Shown in pieces: positions 28,251 through 35,693 of a DNA stretch of 64,000 bases. Numbering within the stretch: position 1 is the stretch's first letter; every line of letters begins with the position of its first letter. This stretch comes from Blastococcus sp. DSM 46786 (GTDB lineage: Bacteria > Actinomycetota > Actinomycetes > Mycobacteriales > Geodermatophilaceae), in NCBI RefSeq assembly GCF_900109665.1, contig NZ_FOAO01000020.1, positions 1-64,000 on the forward strand, written 5' to 3'. The translations under genes were made by a program, and so were the position numbers. Under the pieces are notes generated by a model. It had not been told where the DNA came from, ran no database searches, and saw nothing but the letters and a program-made list of their open reading frames with translations.

Positions 28251-28985
28251 GTGATCGACCGCTTCCTGCTCGCCGGCGCGCCCGCCACCGTCGGCGGCAC
28301 GCCCAGGCGGCTGCTGCAGCTCTACGCGGGGCTGGCCCTCTACGGCGCCTCGATGGCGCTGCTGGTCCGCTCGGCGCTGGGCGTGATGCCCTGGGACGTG
28401 CTGCACCAGGGGCTGGCGGGCCGGCTCGGGTGGTCGCTGGGCGCGGTCACCATCGCGGTGGGGGCGCTGGTGCTGCTGGCGTGGATCCCGCTGCGACAGC
28501 GCCCCGGGCTGGGCACGGTCAGCAACGTCCTCGTGATCGGTCTGGCCGTGGACGCCACGCTCGCCGTCCTGCCCGCACCGACGGCGCCGGCGGCACGGGC
28601 GGGGTTCCTGGTCGCCGGCGTCCTGCTCAACGCCGTCGCCACGGCCGCCTACATCGGCGTCCACCTCGGCCCCGGGCCCCGCGACGGCCTGATGACCGGC
28701 CTGGTGCTGCGCACCGGGCGGTCGGTGCGGCTGGTGCGGACCTCGGTGGAGATCGGCGTCGTCGCGACGGGATGGCTGCTCGGTGGCACCCTGGGCGTCG
28801 GCACCGTGGTCTACGCGCTGGCCATCGGCCCGCTGGTGCAGGTGCTGCTGCCGCGGCTGTCGCTGCCGCTGGCCGGATCAGTCCCGGCGACGCAGCCCGA
28901 CGGCCACGGCGGGGGCGACGGCGAGCACGAGCAGCGCGACCGCCCCGCTGCCGCCGCCGGCCCATGCCGCGAAGACCAGCAGTGA
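28251..28985 (+). CDS. YczE/YitT-like integral membrane protein
   Basis: A 244-residue protein with about five membrane helices. LYAGLALYGASMALLVRSALGVMPWDVLHQGL, TVSNVLVIGLAVDATL and YIGVHLGPGPRDGLMTGL are the characteristic segments of the YczE/YyaS/YitT group, whose function is unknown. The last 36 residues or so are hydrophilic and low-complexity and are encoded antisense to the end of the convergent MFS gene, so they may not be functional. The GTG start lies in GGGTGAGGATCACCC, a small hairpin. It follows larC by 86 bases and could belong to the same transcript. Confidence 0.78.
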   Translation: MIDRFLLAGAPATVGGTPRRLLQLYAGLALYGASMALLVRSALGVMPWDVLHQGLAGRLGWSLGAVTIAVGALVLLAWIPLRQRPGLGTVSNVLVIGLAVDATLAVLPAPTAPAARAGFLVAGVLLNAVATAAYIGVHLGPGPRDGLMTGLVLRTGRSVRLVRTSVEIGVVATGWLLGGTLGVGTVVYALAIGPLVQVLLPRLSLPLAGSVPATQPDGHGGGDGEHEQRDRPAAAAGPCREDQQ

Positions 28986-29939
28986 CGACAGCTCCACCCC
29001 GACCCCGGCCACCGAGGTGATCGTGGCGCGGTACGGGCCGCTGATCCGCCGCTGCAGCTCGGCCTCCGCGGCCACCAGCACCGCCAGGTACACGCCGTAG
29101 GCCACCCCGAGCGCGGCGACCACCAGCAGGCCGGCGGTCGCCGCGGCGAGCAGCAGCCCCGCGCCCGCGGCCACGAGCAGCGCACCCAGGAGCCGGCCCG
29201 GGGGCCGCACCAGCCGGCCGCCCAGCGCGGCGCCGGCGGCCCCGGCGAGCGAGACGACCAGCACCGCGGTGGGCACCGCGAGAGCGGGCACACCGCGCTC
29301 GGCCACCAGCACCGGGAAGTACTCCTCCATCCCGTCCAGCCCGCCGACCAGCGCGACGGCCACGACGGCGGCCAGCAGCGCGGGACGGCGCAGCGCGGCG
29401 CCCGGGCCCGGGGACGGTTCCTCGTCGTCCCCGCCGTCGACAGCCGCCTCGGGGAACCGCAGCGCCAGCCCGGCGGCGGCCAGGCAGAGGACGGCGCTGA
29501 CCCACCCCACCAGCGGGAAGCCGCCGAGGGCGTGGAGCGCGGTCGCCGCGAGCGCCGTAGGCACCTGCACGAGCAGCTCGGCGACGGTCATGGCGGCGTT
29601 CACCCGGGCGAAGCACCCCGCCGCGCCCACCTCCGTCAGCCCGTCGTGCACGAGGGCCTCCGCGGTGCCCGACGTGCCGGCGCCGGCCAGGCCCCACAGC
29701 ACGAAACCGGCCGCGAAGGCGCCGGTCGAGGGGGCCGCCGTCCACACGGCGAACGCTGCGGCCTGCAGCACCCCGGCGAGGACGAGCACCCCGCGGCGGG
29801 ACCACCGGTCGGCGAGCAGCCCCGCCGGCACCTCGGCCAGCAGGCCGGTGACCGACCAGAAGCCGAACAGCAGCGACAGCTCGCCGGCGGACACCCCGGC
29901 GTCGAGGAACAGCAGGGCGTACAACGGGTACAGCGGCAC
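28878..29939 (-). CDS. MFS transporter; N-terminus uncertain
   Basis: At least 353 residues with about 12 membrane segments. The loop LLADRWSRRGVLVLAG is the MFS motif A region after helix 2. The first usable GTG is at 29939, but the frame stays open upstream to a stop near 30012. The codons there read ARPLARLAIGWAALSEW, exactly what normally precedes PLYPLYALLF in this family. No ATG, GTG or TTG occurs in that stretch, only CTG. Either a CTG start or a frameshift is involved. It overlaps the YczE-like gene tail to tail by 108 bases. The substrate is unknown. Confidence 0.78.
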   Translation of the reverse strand: MPLYPLYALLFLDAGVSAGELSLLFGFWSVTGLLAEVPAGLLADRWSRRGVLVLAGVLQAAAFAVWTAAPSTGAFAAGFVLWGLAGAGTSGTAEALVHDGLTEVGAAGCFARVNAAMTVAELLVQVPTALAATALHALGGFPLVGWVSAVLCLAAAGLALRFPEAAVDGGDDEEPSPGPGAALRRPALLAAVVAVALVGGLDGMEEYFPVLVAERGVPALAVPTAVLVVSLAGAAGAALGGRLVRPPGRLLGALLVAAGAGLLLAAATAGLLVVAALGVAYGVYLAVLVAAEAELQRRISGPYRATITSVAGVGVELSSLLVFAAWAGGGSGAVALLVLAVAPAVAVGLRRRD

Positions 29940-30209
29940 CCATTCGGAGAGCGCGGCCCAGCCGATGGCCAGGCGGGCGAGCGGCCTGGCCGCCGGGGGC
30001 AGCGGGGGCGGTGCGGATCAATGTCGGCGCATGACCGGGACGGTAGACCGGACGCGGCGCCCGCGCACCGTGGTTCCACGGGAAACCAGCGGCCCGCGGG
30101 TGACCCGTGCGGGGGAAGTGACACGCCGGGGCTCAACCGCCGAACCTGGCGCGCCGTTGCGAAACTGGACGGGCCGGATGCGCCGGTTCCGCCCGCGGAG
30201 GGACACGAG

Positions 30210-31709
30210 ATGACGAGCACGGCCGGGCACGCGCCGGTGCCCGGGCGTCCGGAGGCCCGCGAGGCGGAGCCCGGGCTGCCCGTCATGGACGCCGACCCCG
30301 CGCTCCAGGGCCTGGTCCGGGTGGCCGCCGCGGTCACCGGCATGCCCTGGGCCTCGGTGATCACCATGGACACCGCCGTCATGCACGTGCTGGCGGTGCA
30401 CGGTTTCCGCGGCGCCGCCTGGCCGCGGGAAGGCTCCATCGTGGCGACGGTCCTCGAGCGGGGGCCGGGCGTGCAGACCTGCGACGACCTCTCCCGGGAC
30501 CCGGGGTGGGCCCGCAGCCCGTGGGTCGACGGCCGCCGCGCGCGGATGCGGGCCTTCGGCGCGGTCCCGGTGGTCGTCGACGGCCGCACGGTGGCGGCGG
30601 TCTGCGTCTTCGACGTGGTGCCGCACACCTTCGCCGACGCCGAGCGCGAGCGGCTGGCCGACGTCGCCACCGCGGTGGCCTCGCTGGTCCGGGCCGGGCA
30701 GCAGGCCCGCCAGCTCGCCGATCTCGCCGCCGCGAGCCAGCTCGCCCGTGCCGAGACCGCGCGTGCGCACCAGGAGCTGGCCCGCTCCACCGCCTTCACC
30801 CGGGCGCTGCTCGAGGTGCTCCCCGTGGGCGTGGTGGCCGGGGACGCCGAGGGCCGCGTGGTGCTCTTCAACGCCGCCAGCCGCCGCTGGCACGGCGTCG
30901 ACGCCGACCCCGCCGTGGACCCGGAGGACGTCCCGGGCACCTTCCGGCTCACCGACGTCGACGGGGTACCGCTGCCGGCCGAACACGTGCCGCTCCGGCG
31001 GGTCTACGCCGAGGGCCGGGTCGACGACGCCGAGCTGGGGATCGCGGTGCCCGGTGAGCCGCTGCGCCTCCTCTCCAGCTCGGGCGTGCAGGTGCACGGT
31101 GCCGACGGCAGCCTGCTCGGTGCGGTGGTCGCGCTGTCCGACGTCACCGAGCAGCGGGCTCTCGAGGCCGCGCTGCGGGACGCCGCGCTGCACGACCCCC
31201 TCACCGGCCTGCCCAACCGCAACCTCCTCCTCGACCGGCTCGACCAGACCCTCGCCGCCGCCGAGCGGGCCCGCCGGCCGATGGCGGTGCTCTACTGCGA
31301 CCTCGACGGGTTCAAACCGGTCAACGACACCGCCGGGCACGCCGCCGGCGACGAGGTGCTCGTGGAGGCCGCCCGCCGGCTGGCCGCCGCGATCCGCCCC
31401 GGCGACACGGTCGCGCGGATCGGCGGCGACGAGTTCGTCGTCCTGTGCCCGGAGGCCGGCTCCGAGCGGGCCGCCCAGGTCATCGCCGACCGGATCACCG
31501 CCGCCTTCGACGCGCCGCTGCGCCGCGCCAACGGCGACGAGCACGCCGTCGGCATCAGCATCGGGGTGACGCTGTGCGGGCCCGGGGAGACGCCCGACTC
31601 CGCGCTGGCGGCTTCCGACGCCGCCATGTACCGGGTGAAGGCCGCCCGCCGGGGCGCCCGCGTCCCGGCGCCCCGGACCGTCGCCGACCCCGGCGTCCCC
31701 GCTCCCTGA
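30210..31709 (+). CDS. GAF-PAS-GGDEF diguanylate cyclase
   Basis: A 499-residue signalling protein. The GAF domain lies at about 25-175 (MDADPALQGLVRVAAAVTGM, FGAVPVVVDGRTVAAVCVFD). A short helix connects it to a PAS domain at about 195-315 (LEVLPVGVVAGDAEGRVVLF, LSDVTEQ). The GGDEF domain runs from about 325 to 485 with HDPLTGLPNRNLLLDRL and an intact GGDEF at 405-409. RPGD five residues upstream is an I-site. It should synthesise c-di-GMP in response to a ligand or redox signal; there is no EAL domain. GGAGGGA six bases before the ATG fixes the start. It is the third cyclase within 9 kb. Confidence 0.92.
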   Translation: MTSTAGHAPVPGRPEAREAEPGLPVMDADPALQGLVRVAAAVTGMPWASVITMDTAVMHVLAVHGFRGAAWPREGSIVATVLERGPGVQTCDDLSRDPGWARSPWVDGRRARMRAFGAVPVVVDGRTVAAVCVFDVVPHTFADAERERLADVATAVASLVRAGQQARQLADLAAASQLARAETARAHQELARSTAFTRALLEVLPVGVVAGDAEGRVVLFNAASRRWHGVDADPAVDPEDVPGTFRLTDVDGVPLPAEHVPLRRVYAEGRVDDAELGIAVPGEPLRLLSSSGVQVHGADGSLLGAVVALSDVTEQRALEAALRDAALHDPLTGLPNRNLLLDRLDQTLAAAERARRPMAVLYCDLDGFKPVNDTAGHAAGDEVLVEAARRLAAAIRPGDTVARIGGDEFVVLCPEAGSERAAQVIADRITAAFDAPLRRANGDEHAVGISIGVTLCGPGETPDSALAASDAAMYRVKAARRGARVPAPRTVADPGVPAP

Positions 31710-31763
31710 CCCGACCGCCCGACCGCCCGACCGGCGACCGGCGACCGCCCGACCTGCGACCGC
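31710..31763 (+). repeat. Short tandem CCGACCGC/CGACCGG repeat
   Basis: Directly after the GGDEF stop, CCGACCGC occurs twice in tandem, followed by CCGACCGG, CGACCGG, CGACCGC and further CGACC copies up to 31763, a 7-8 base period. It fills the first half of the spacer before the GDT1 gene. No stable hairpin or riboswitch fold was recognised. Confidence 0.6.
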
Positions 31764-31832
31764 TACCGTGGACCGCCGAGAAGGTCGCCTGCCCGAGCCC
31801 CGCCCGGCAGTGCCGTGCGAGGAGGGTTCCCC

Positions 31833-32429
31833 GTGGTCTGGTCGGTCGTGCTGGCCGCGTTCGTCCTGGTGCTGCCGGTGGAGCTGCCCGACAAGACGCT
31901 GTTCGCCAGCCTGGTGCTGGCGACCCGCTTCCCGCCGCTGCCGGTGTTCGTCGGCGTCGGCACCGCGTTCGGCCTGCAGGTGGCGATCGCCGTCACCGCG
32001 GGGTCGCTGCTCTCGCTGCTGCCCCAGGCGCTCGTCACCGGCGTCGTCGCGCTGCTGTTCCTGGTGGGCGCGGTGATCCTCTGGCGCAGCGCGACCGCGA
32101 GCGCCGAGGGCGCCGGCGAGGCCGCCGACTCCCGCGAGCAGACGTCGTTCCTGCGGGCGGCCGCGATCTCCTTCGGCGTGCTGTTCGCCGCCGAGTGGGG
32201 CGACCTCTCCCAGCTCGCCACCGCCGGCCTGGCCGCCCGCTACGACGCGCCGGTGTCGGTCTTCGTCGGCTCCTGGGCCGCCCTGCTCGTCGTCTCCGGC
32301 CTCGCGGTGTTCCTGGGCAAGAAGCTGGCCGACCGGCTGCCGATCGCGCTCATCCGCCGGGTCGCCGCCGGCCTGTTCCTCGTCTTCGCCGTCGTGGCGC
32401 TCGTGGAGACGGTCCGCGCCCTCACCTGA
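31833..32429 (+). CDS. TMEM165/GDT1-family cation transporter
   Basis: A 198-residue membrane protein with two homologous three-helix halves. The paired signatures are VELPDKTLFASLVLATR (about 14-30) and AAEWGDLSQLATAGLA (about 117-132), variants of the ExGDK(T/S) motifs that line the cation path. Family members move Mn2+ or Ca2+ across membranes, probably in exchange for H+. GTG at 31833 follows GAGGAGG by eight bases; an earlier in-frame GTG at 31815 sits before that site. I looked for a yybP-ykoY manganese riboswitch upstream and saw none. Confidence 0.9.
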   Translation: MVWSVVLAAFVLVLPVELPDKTLFASLVLATRFPPLPVFVGVGTAFGLQVAIAVTAGSLLSLLPQALVTGVVALLFLVGAVILWRSATASAEGAGEAADSREQTSFLRAAAISFGVLFAAEWGDLSQLATAGLAARYDAPVSVFVGSWAALLVVSGLAVFLGKKLADRLPIALIRRVAAGLFLVFAVVALVETVRALT

Positions 32430-32438
32430 GCTGAGTGT

Positions 32439-33326
32439 TCAGTCCAGGCCCGAGATCCAGTCGGCCACCGCGCGGCCGATCTCGTGCGGTGAGTCCTCCG
32501 GGACGAAGTGGCTGCCGGCCACGGTGACCTCGGTGAGCGCCGGCCAGCTGCGCACGAGGTCCCGCTGCCGCCCGACCAGGATCGAGCCCGGGTCGGCGTC
32601 GATGAAGAGCTTGGGGACGTCGCTGCCGGCCAGCCACGCCCCGTAGCGCTCCACCACCTCGACGACCGCCGCGGGCTCGTCCTCGATCGGCAGCTGGCGG
32701 GGCCACTCGAGCGTCGGCCAGCGGTCCTCGCGCCGGGCGAACGGGGCGCGGTAGCGGTCGTGCGCCCCGGGGCTGAGCCCGCGGGCCACCGACGCCGGCA
32801 GGATCCGCTCGACGAAGACGTTCTTGTCCAGCACCGCCGCCTCCCCGTCCGAGCCGCGCATCAGCTGGAAGATGTTGCGGGCGTCGGCCGGCCAGTCGTC
32901 CCAGGTGACCGGCGCGACGATCGCCTCGGTGAAGGCGATGCCCCGGACCCGGTCCTGATGGCGTTCGGCCCAGTCGAAGCCCAGGCCCGAGCCCCAGTCG
33001 TGCAGGACCAGCGTGACGCGGTCGCCGACGAAGGTGCGGTCGAGGAACTCCTCCAGGTAGCCGGCGTGCGTGGCGAAGGAGTAGGTGCCGGGACCGGCGT
33101 CGGGCAGCTTGTCCGACTCGCCCATGCCGATGAGGTCGGGGGCGATGCAGCGGCCGAGGTGCTGCACGTGCGGGATCACGTTGCGCCAGAGGTAGGACGA
33201 CGTCGGGTTGCCGTGCAGGAAGACGATCGACTCGCCCGTGCCGACGTCGACGTACGCCATCTCGGCGTCCTTGACGGTGATCCTCGTGCGGGGGAACGGG
33301 TCCTCGGGCGAGACGTCGTCGGCCAT
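32439..33326 (-). CDS. Haloalkane dehalogenase (HLD-II type)
   Basis: A 295-residue alpha/beta hydrolase with a full haloalkane dehalogenase catalytic set. The nucleophile is D110 with halide-binding W111 (VLHDWGSGLGFDWA), the second halide-binding residue N40 is in HGNPTSSYLWRN, the acid E134 is in FTEAIVAP, and the base H273 is in GSHFVPEDSP. The N40/E134 pattern marks subfamily II (DhaA/LinB). It hydrolyses carbon-halogen bonds to alcohol and halide in the cytosol. No other halogen-degradation genes adjoin it. The natural substrate in such soil or stone bacteria is unknown. The ATG at 33326 is the only start fitting the family. Confidence 0.92.
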   Translation of the reverse strand: MADDVSPEDPFPRTRITVKDAEMAYVDVGTGESIVFLHGNPTSSYLWRNVIPHVQHLGRCIAPDLIGMGESDKLPDAGPGTYSFATHAGYLEEFLDRTFVGDRVTLVLHDWGSGLGFDWAERHQDRVRGIAFTEAIVAPVTWDDWPADARNIFQLMRGSDGEAAVLDKNVFVERILPASVARGLSPGAHDRYRAPFARREDRWPTLEWPRQLPIEDEPAAVVEVVERYGAWLAGSDVPKLFIDADPGSILVGRQRDLVRSWPALTEVTVAGSHFVPEDSPHEIGRAVADWISGLD

Positions 33327-33371
33327 GTCCCGATCCTCACACCGCCCGGGGATTCCCGCCGGTCGCCGTCC

Positions 33372-34073
33372 TCAGGCCGGCCGCGCGACGAGCACCCGGA
33401 AGAGGTTGCGCAGCCGGTAGCCGCCGTCGGCCGTGCGGTAGGGCGCCAGGTGCTCGAGCACGGTGTCCCGCAGGGCCTCGGGCTCGGCCCGCCGCACCGC
33501 CGAGCGGGCGACCGGCGTGGCCATGAGCGGCCCGAGCAGCTCGTCGGCGTCGGCGTAGTCGAAGGGCACGACCACCTCGTCGAGCCGCTCGACCACCAGC
33601 CCCGCCCTCTCCGCCATCGCCCGCAGCCGGGCGGGCTCGCTGACCGCGGGCGCCCGGCCGGGCCGGCGCGGCGCCAGCGCCTCCTGCAGCACGCGCAGGT
33701 CGCACTCCCGGTCCCGGCCCCACACCGTCGCGGCGACGACCCCGCCGGCCCGACCGGCCCGGTGCAGCACCGCGACCGGGTCGGCGACGTGCATCAGCAC
33801 CTGGGCGGCGGCGGCGACGTCGAACCGCCCGGGCGGCGGGTCCTGCGCGTGCCGCACGAGGAAGGTCCCGCCGGGCACGGCTGCGGCCGCCTGCGCGACG
33901 GCGTCCGGATCGGTGTCGACGCCGGTCACCCGGGCGCCCCGGTCGGCTGCACGCCGGGCGAGACCGCCCGCGCCGCAGCCCAGGTCGAGCAGGCGGGTGC
34001 CGGTGGTCACCGCGGTGGCGTCGAGCACGGCCTCGTGCAGCGTCGCGCCCCAGCCGTCCGCTCCCCCGCTCAC
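33372..34073 (-). CDS. Class I SAM-dependent methyltransferase
   Basis: A 233-residue methyltransferase with motif I LLDLGCGAGGLARRAAD (about 28-44), an acidic residue at the end of strand 2 (VTGVDTD) and motif post-I. FDVAAAAQVLMHVADPVAVL is the usual region before the substrate part. The C-terminal half is not diagnostic, so the methyl acceptor is unknown. The start is GTG at 34073. It is divergent from the MerR regulator, with a large hairpin element between them, and 45 bases downstream of the dehalogenase start on the same strand. Confidence 0.85.
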   Translation of the reverse strand: MSGGADGWGATLHEAVLDATAVTTGTRLLDLGCGAGGLARRAADRGARVTGVDTDPDAVAQAAAAVPGGTFLVRHAQDPPPGRFDVAAAAQVLMHVADPVAVLHRAGRAGGVVAATVWGRDRECDLRVLQEALAPRRPGRAPAVSEPARLRAMAERAGLVVERLDEVVVPFDYADADELLGPLMATPVARSAVRRAEPEALRDTVLEHLAPYRTADGGYRLRNLFRVLVARPA

Positions 34074-34140
34074 CGGGTCGACCCTAGGCGGTGCCTCGAT
34101 CCGGGAGGCCGGCGCCGGCCACGGGGACCTGAGGCTGCGC

Positions 34141-34197
34141 CGAGTGCGACGAACCCGTGGCCATCACGCGCCGATGACCACGAGTTCGTCGCACTCG
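34141..34197. repeat. 20-bp-stem hairpin element (copy 1)
   Basis: CGAGTGCGACGAACCCGTGG (34141-34160) and 34178-34197 are complementary over 20 bases with one mismatch, closing a 17-base loop CCATCACGCGCCGATGA. The same stem and nearly the same loop occur at 58181-58239. Both copies lie between divergently transcribed genes, so they do not terminate either flanking gene. The remaining bases of this 218-base gap hold the MerR promoter. Confidence 0.8.
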
Positions 34198-34237
34198 ACG
34201 GTCGTGGTCGCGACGGCGGAACGGGTAGAGCCTTGAC

Positions 34238-34254
34238 CCTGACGCGACGTCAGG
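34238..34254 (+). promoter_or_regulatory. MerR-type promoter palindrome
   Basis: CCTGACG CGA CGTCAGG is a perfect inverted repeat starting at the end of a -35-like TTGACC (34233-34238). A dyad between -35 and -10 is the arrangement by which MerR/TipA-type proteins twist and activate their own long-spaced promoters. It lies 38 bases upstream of the MerR gene. The -10 is not clear. Confidence 0.7.
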
Positions 34255-34291
34255 CTGTTGCCTGCTCCTCGTCAGACGAGGGAGGGACCCG

Positions 34292-35047
34292 ATGAACGTG
34301 GGCGAGGTCGCCGCGATGGCCGGCGTCACGGTGCGCACGCTGCACCACTACGACCGGATCGGCCTGCTCTCGCCGTCCGGGCGGACGGCGGCCGGCTACC
34401 GGCAGTACGCGCCGGCCGACCTGGACCGGCTGCACCGGGTGCTGCTCTTCCGCGAGCTCGGGTTCCCCCTCGAGGAGGTCGCGACCCTGCTGGCCGGCCT
34501 GCCTGCAGGGGCCCGCGCCGAGCTTGCGAGGCGTGGGGGCAGGCGGGTCCTTCTACGGCTGGAGCGGACGCAGGCGATGGTCGCGGCCGTCGAGAAGGAG
34601 ATGGAGGCGAGAGCCATGGGGATCGCGCTGACCCCGGAGGAGAGGTTCGAGGTGTTCGGCGAGCACGACCCGGAGCAGTACGAGGCCGAGGTCCAGGAGC
34701 GCTGGGGCGAGACGGACGCCTACGCGGAGTCGAAGCGGAGGGCCGCGGCGTACTCGAAGGAGGACTGGCTGCGGGTCAAGGCCGAGGGGGACGACGTCGA
34801 GCGCCGGTTCGCCGAGGCGCCGGCCGCCGGCGCCCCGGCCGACTCGGAGCGGGCGATGGACCTCGCGGAGGAGCACCGGCAGCAGATCAGCCGGAACTTC
34901 TACGACTGCCCACCCGAGATGCACGCCGGCCTGGGCGGGATGTACGTCGAGGACGAGCGGTTCACCGCCCATTACGAGCAGCGTGCGCCCGGCCTGGCGC
35001 GGTACGTGAGCGCCGCCGTCCAGGCCAACGCCGACCGCCAGGGGTGA
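34292..35047 (+). CDS. MerR-family regulator with TipAS ligand domain
   Basis: A 251-residue regulator. The N-terminal winged helix (VGEVAAMAGVTVRTLHHYDR, RQYAPADLDRLHRVL) is followed by a dimer helix. The C-terminal TipAS domain (about 118-245) has TPEERFEVFGEHDPEQYE, AEVQERWGETDAYAES and NFYDCPPEMHAGLGGMYVED. TipA proteins bind thiopeptide antibiotics and other compounds and activate export genes. Residues 69-88 (GLPAGARAELARRGGRRVLL) do not look like the usual start of the dimer helix. They are encoded by a copy of the CCTGCAGGGG repeat, read in frame. GGGAGGG before the ATG supports the start. It most likely autoregulates through the upstream dyad. Confidence 0.9.
   Translation: MNVGEVAAMAGVTVRTLHHYDRIGLLSPSGRTAAGYRQYAPADLDRLHRVLLFRELGFPLEEVATLLAGLPAGARAELARRGGRRVLLRLERTQAMVAAVEKEMEARAMGIALTPEERFEVFGEHDPEQYEAEVQERWGETDAYAESKRRAAAYSKEDWLRVKAEGDDVERRFAEAPAAGAPADSERAMDLAEEHRQQISRNFYDCPPEMHAGLGGMYVEDERFTAHYEQRAPGLARYVSAAVQANADRQG
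34498..34556 (+). repeat. CCTGCAGGGG-type repeat inside the MerR coding sequence
   Basis: CTGCAGGGGCCCG, then GCGAG and GGGGGCAGG, then GGGTCCT align in order and spacing with the intergenic unit at 4508-4575. The element is inside codons 69-88 of the TipAS regulator and keeps the frame open. It replaces the normally conserved segment between the DNA-binding domain and the dimer helix. Confidence 0.7.
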
Positions 35048-35057
35048 CCGTGTGCGC

Positions 35058-35693
35058 TCAGGCCTTCGCCGCGGCCACCAGCGGCGCCTGCCGCGGGTAG
35101 AGGTCCTGCTCCAGGCAGTCGACGAGGAACGCCGCCAGGTCGGCGCGGTCGATCCAGGTCGCCCGCGCCGACCGGTGGGCGTCGTGCTCCACCGCACCGG
35201 TGGGGGCACCCTCCTTCAGCCGCGGCGGCCGCACCAGGGTCCACTCCCGGTCGCTGGCCGCCCAGCACGCGTGCTCGGCCGGCTTGTCCTGGACGACCGC
35301 GCCGCCGAACTTCTGGATCAGCAGCGAGATCAGCCGCGCGACGGGGGACTTCCGGTCGCCCGGCACGTCGATCCCGGCGCCCGAGACCCCGATGAAGCGC
35401 GCCACCCCGGCGCGCTGCAACACCGGGACGAGCGCCGCGGCGGTGTCCTGGTGCAGGGTGTGGTCGCCGCCCACCGGGCCGAGGGCGGAAACTACCGCGT
35501 CCACGCCGGTGGCCAGGTCGGTCAGCGCGGCGGCGTCGCGGCTGCTGCCGGTGACGACGCGGACGCGCCCGGCCGTCTCCCCCAGCTTCGCCGGGTCGCG
35601 CACGAGGACTGCGACCTCGTGCCCCCGACGGAGCAGCTCCTCGACCAGCGGGCGGCCGGTGCGCCCGGTGGCTCCCAGCACGGCGACCTTCAT
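35058..35693 (-). CDS. NAD(P)-binding atypical SDR
   Basis: A 211-residue Rossmann protein with AVLGATGRTGRPLVEELL at residues 4-21, the usual dinucleotide-binding start of NmrA/biliverdin-reductase-like SDRs. The centre has VDAVVSALGPVGGDHTLHQD and RFIGVSGAGIDVPGD, without a classical YxxxK. Its ATG overlaps the stop of the preceding oxidoreductase gene as ATGA, so both are made together. It ends 11 bases from the convergent MerR stop. The reaction is unknown. Confidence 0.83.
   Translation of the reverse strand: MKVAVLGATGRTGRPLVEELLRRGHEVAVLVRDPAKLGETAGRVRVVTGSSRDAAALTDLATGVDAVVSALGPVGGDHTLHQDTAAALVPVLQRAGVARFIGVSGAGIDVPGDRKSPVARLISLLIQKFGGAVVQDKPAEHACWAASDREWTLVRPPRLKEGAPTGAVEHDAHRSARATWIDRADLAAFLVDCLEQDLYPRQAPLVAAAKA

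Noticed and set aside
31710-31832. Possible yybP-ykoY manganese riboswitch upstream of the GDT1-family gene
   Set aside because: The spacer is a CGACC tandem repeat plus a short leader; the conserved riboswitch cores were not found.
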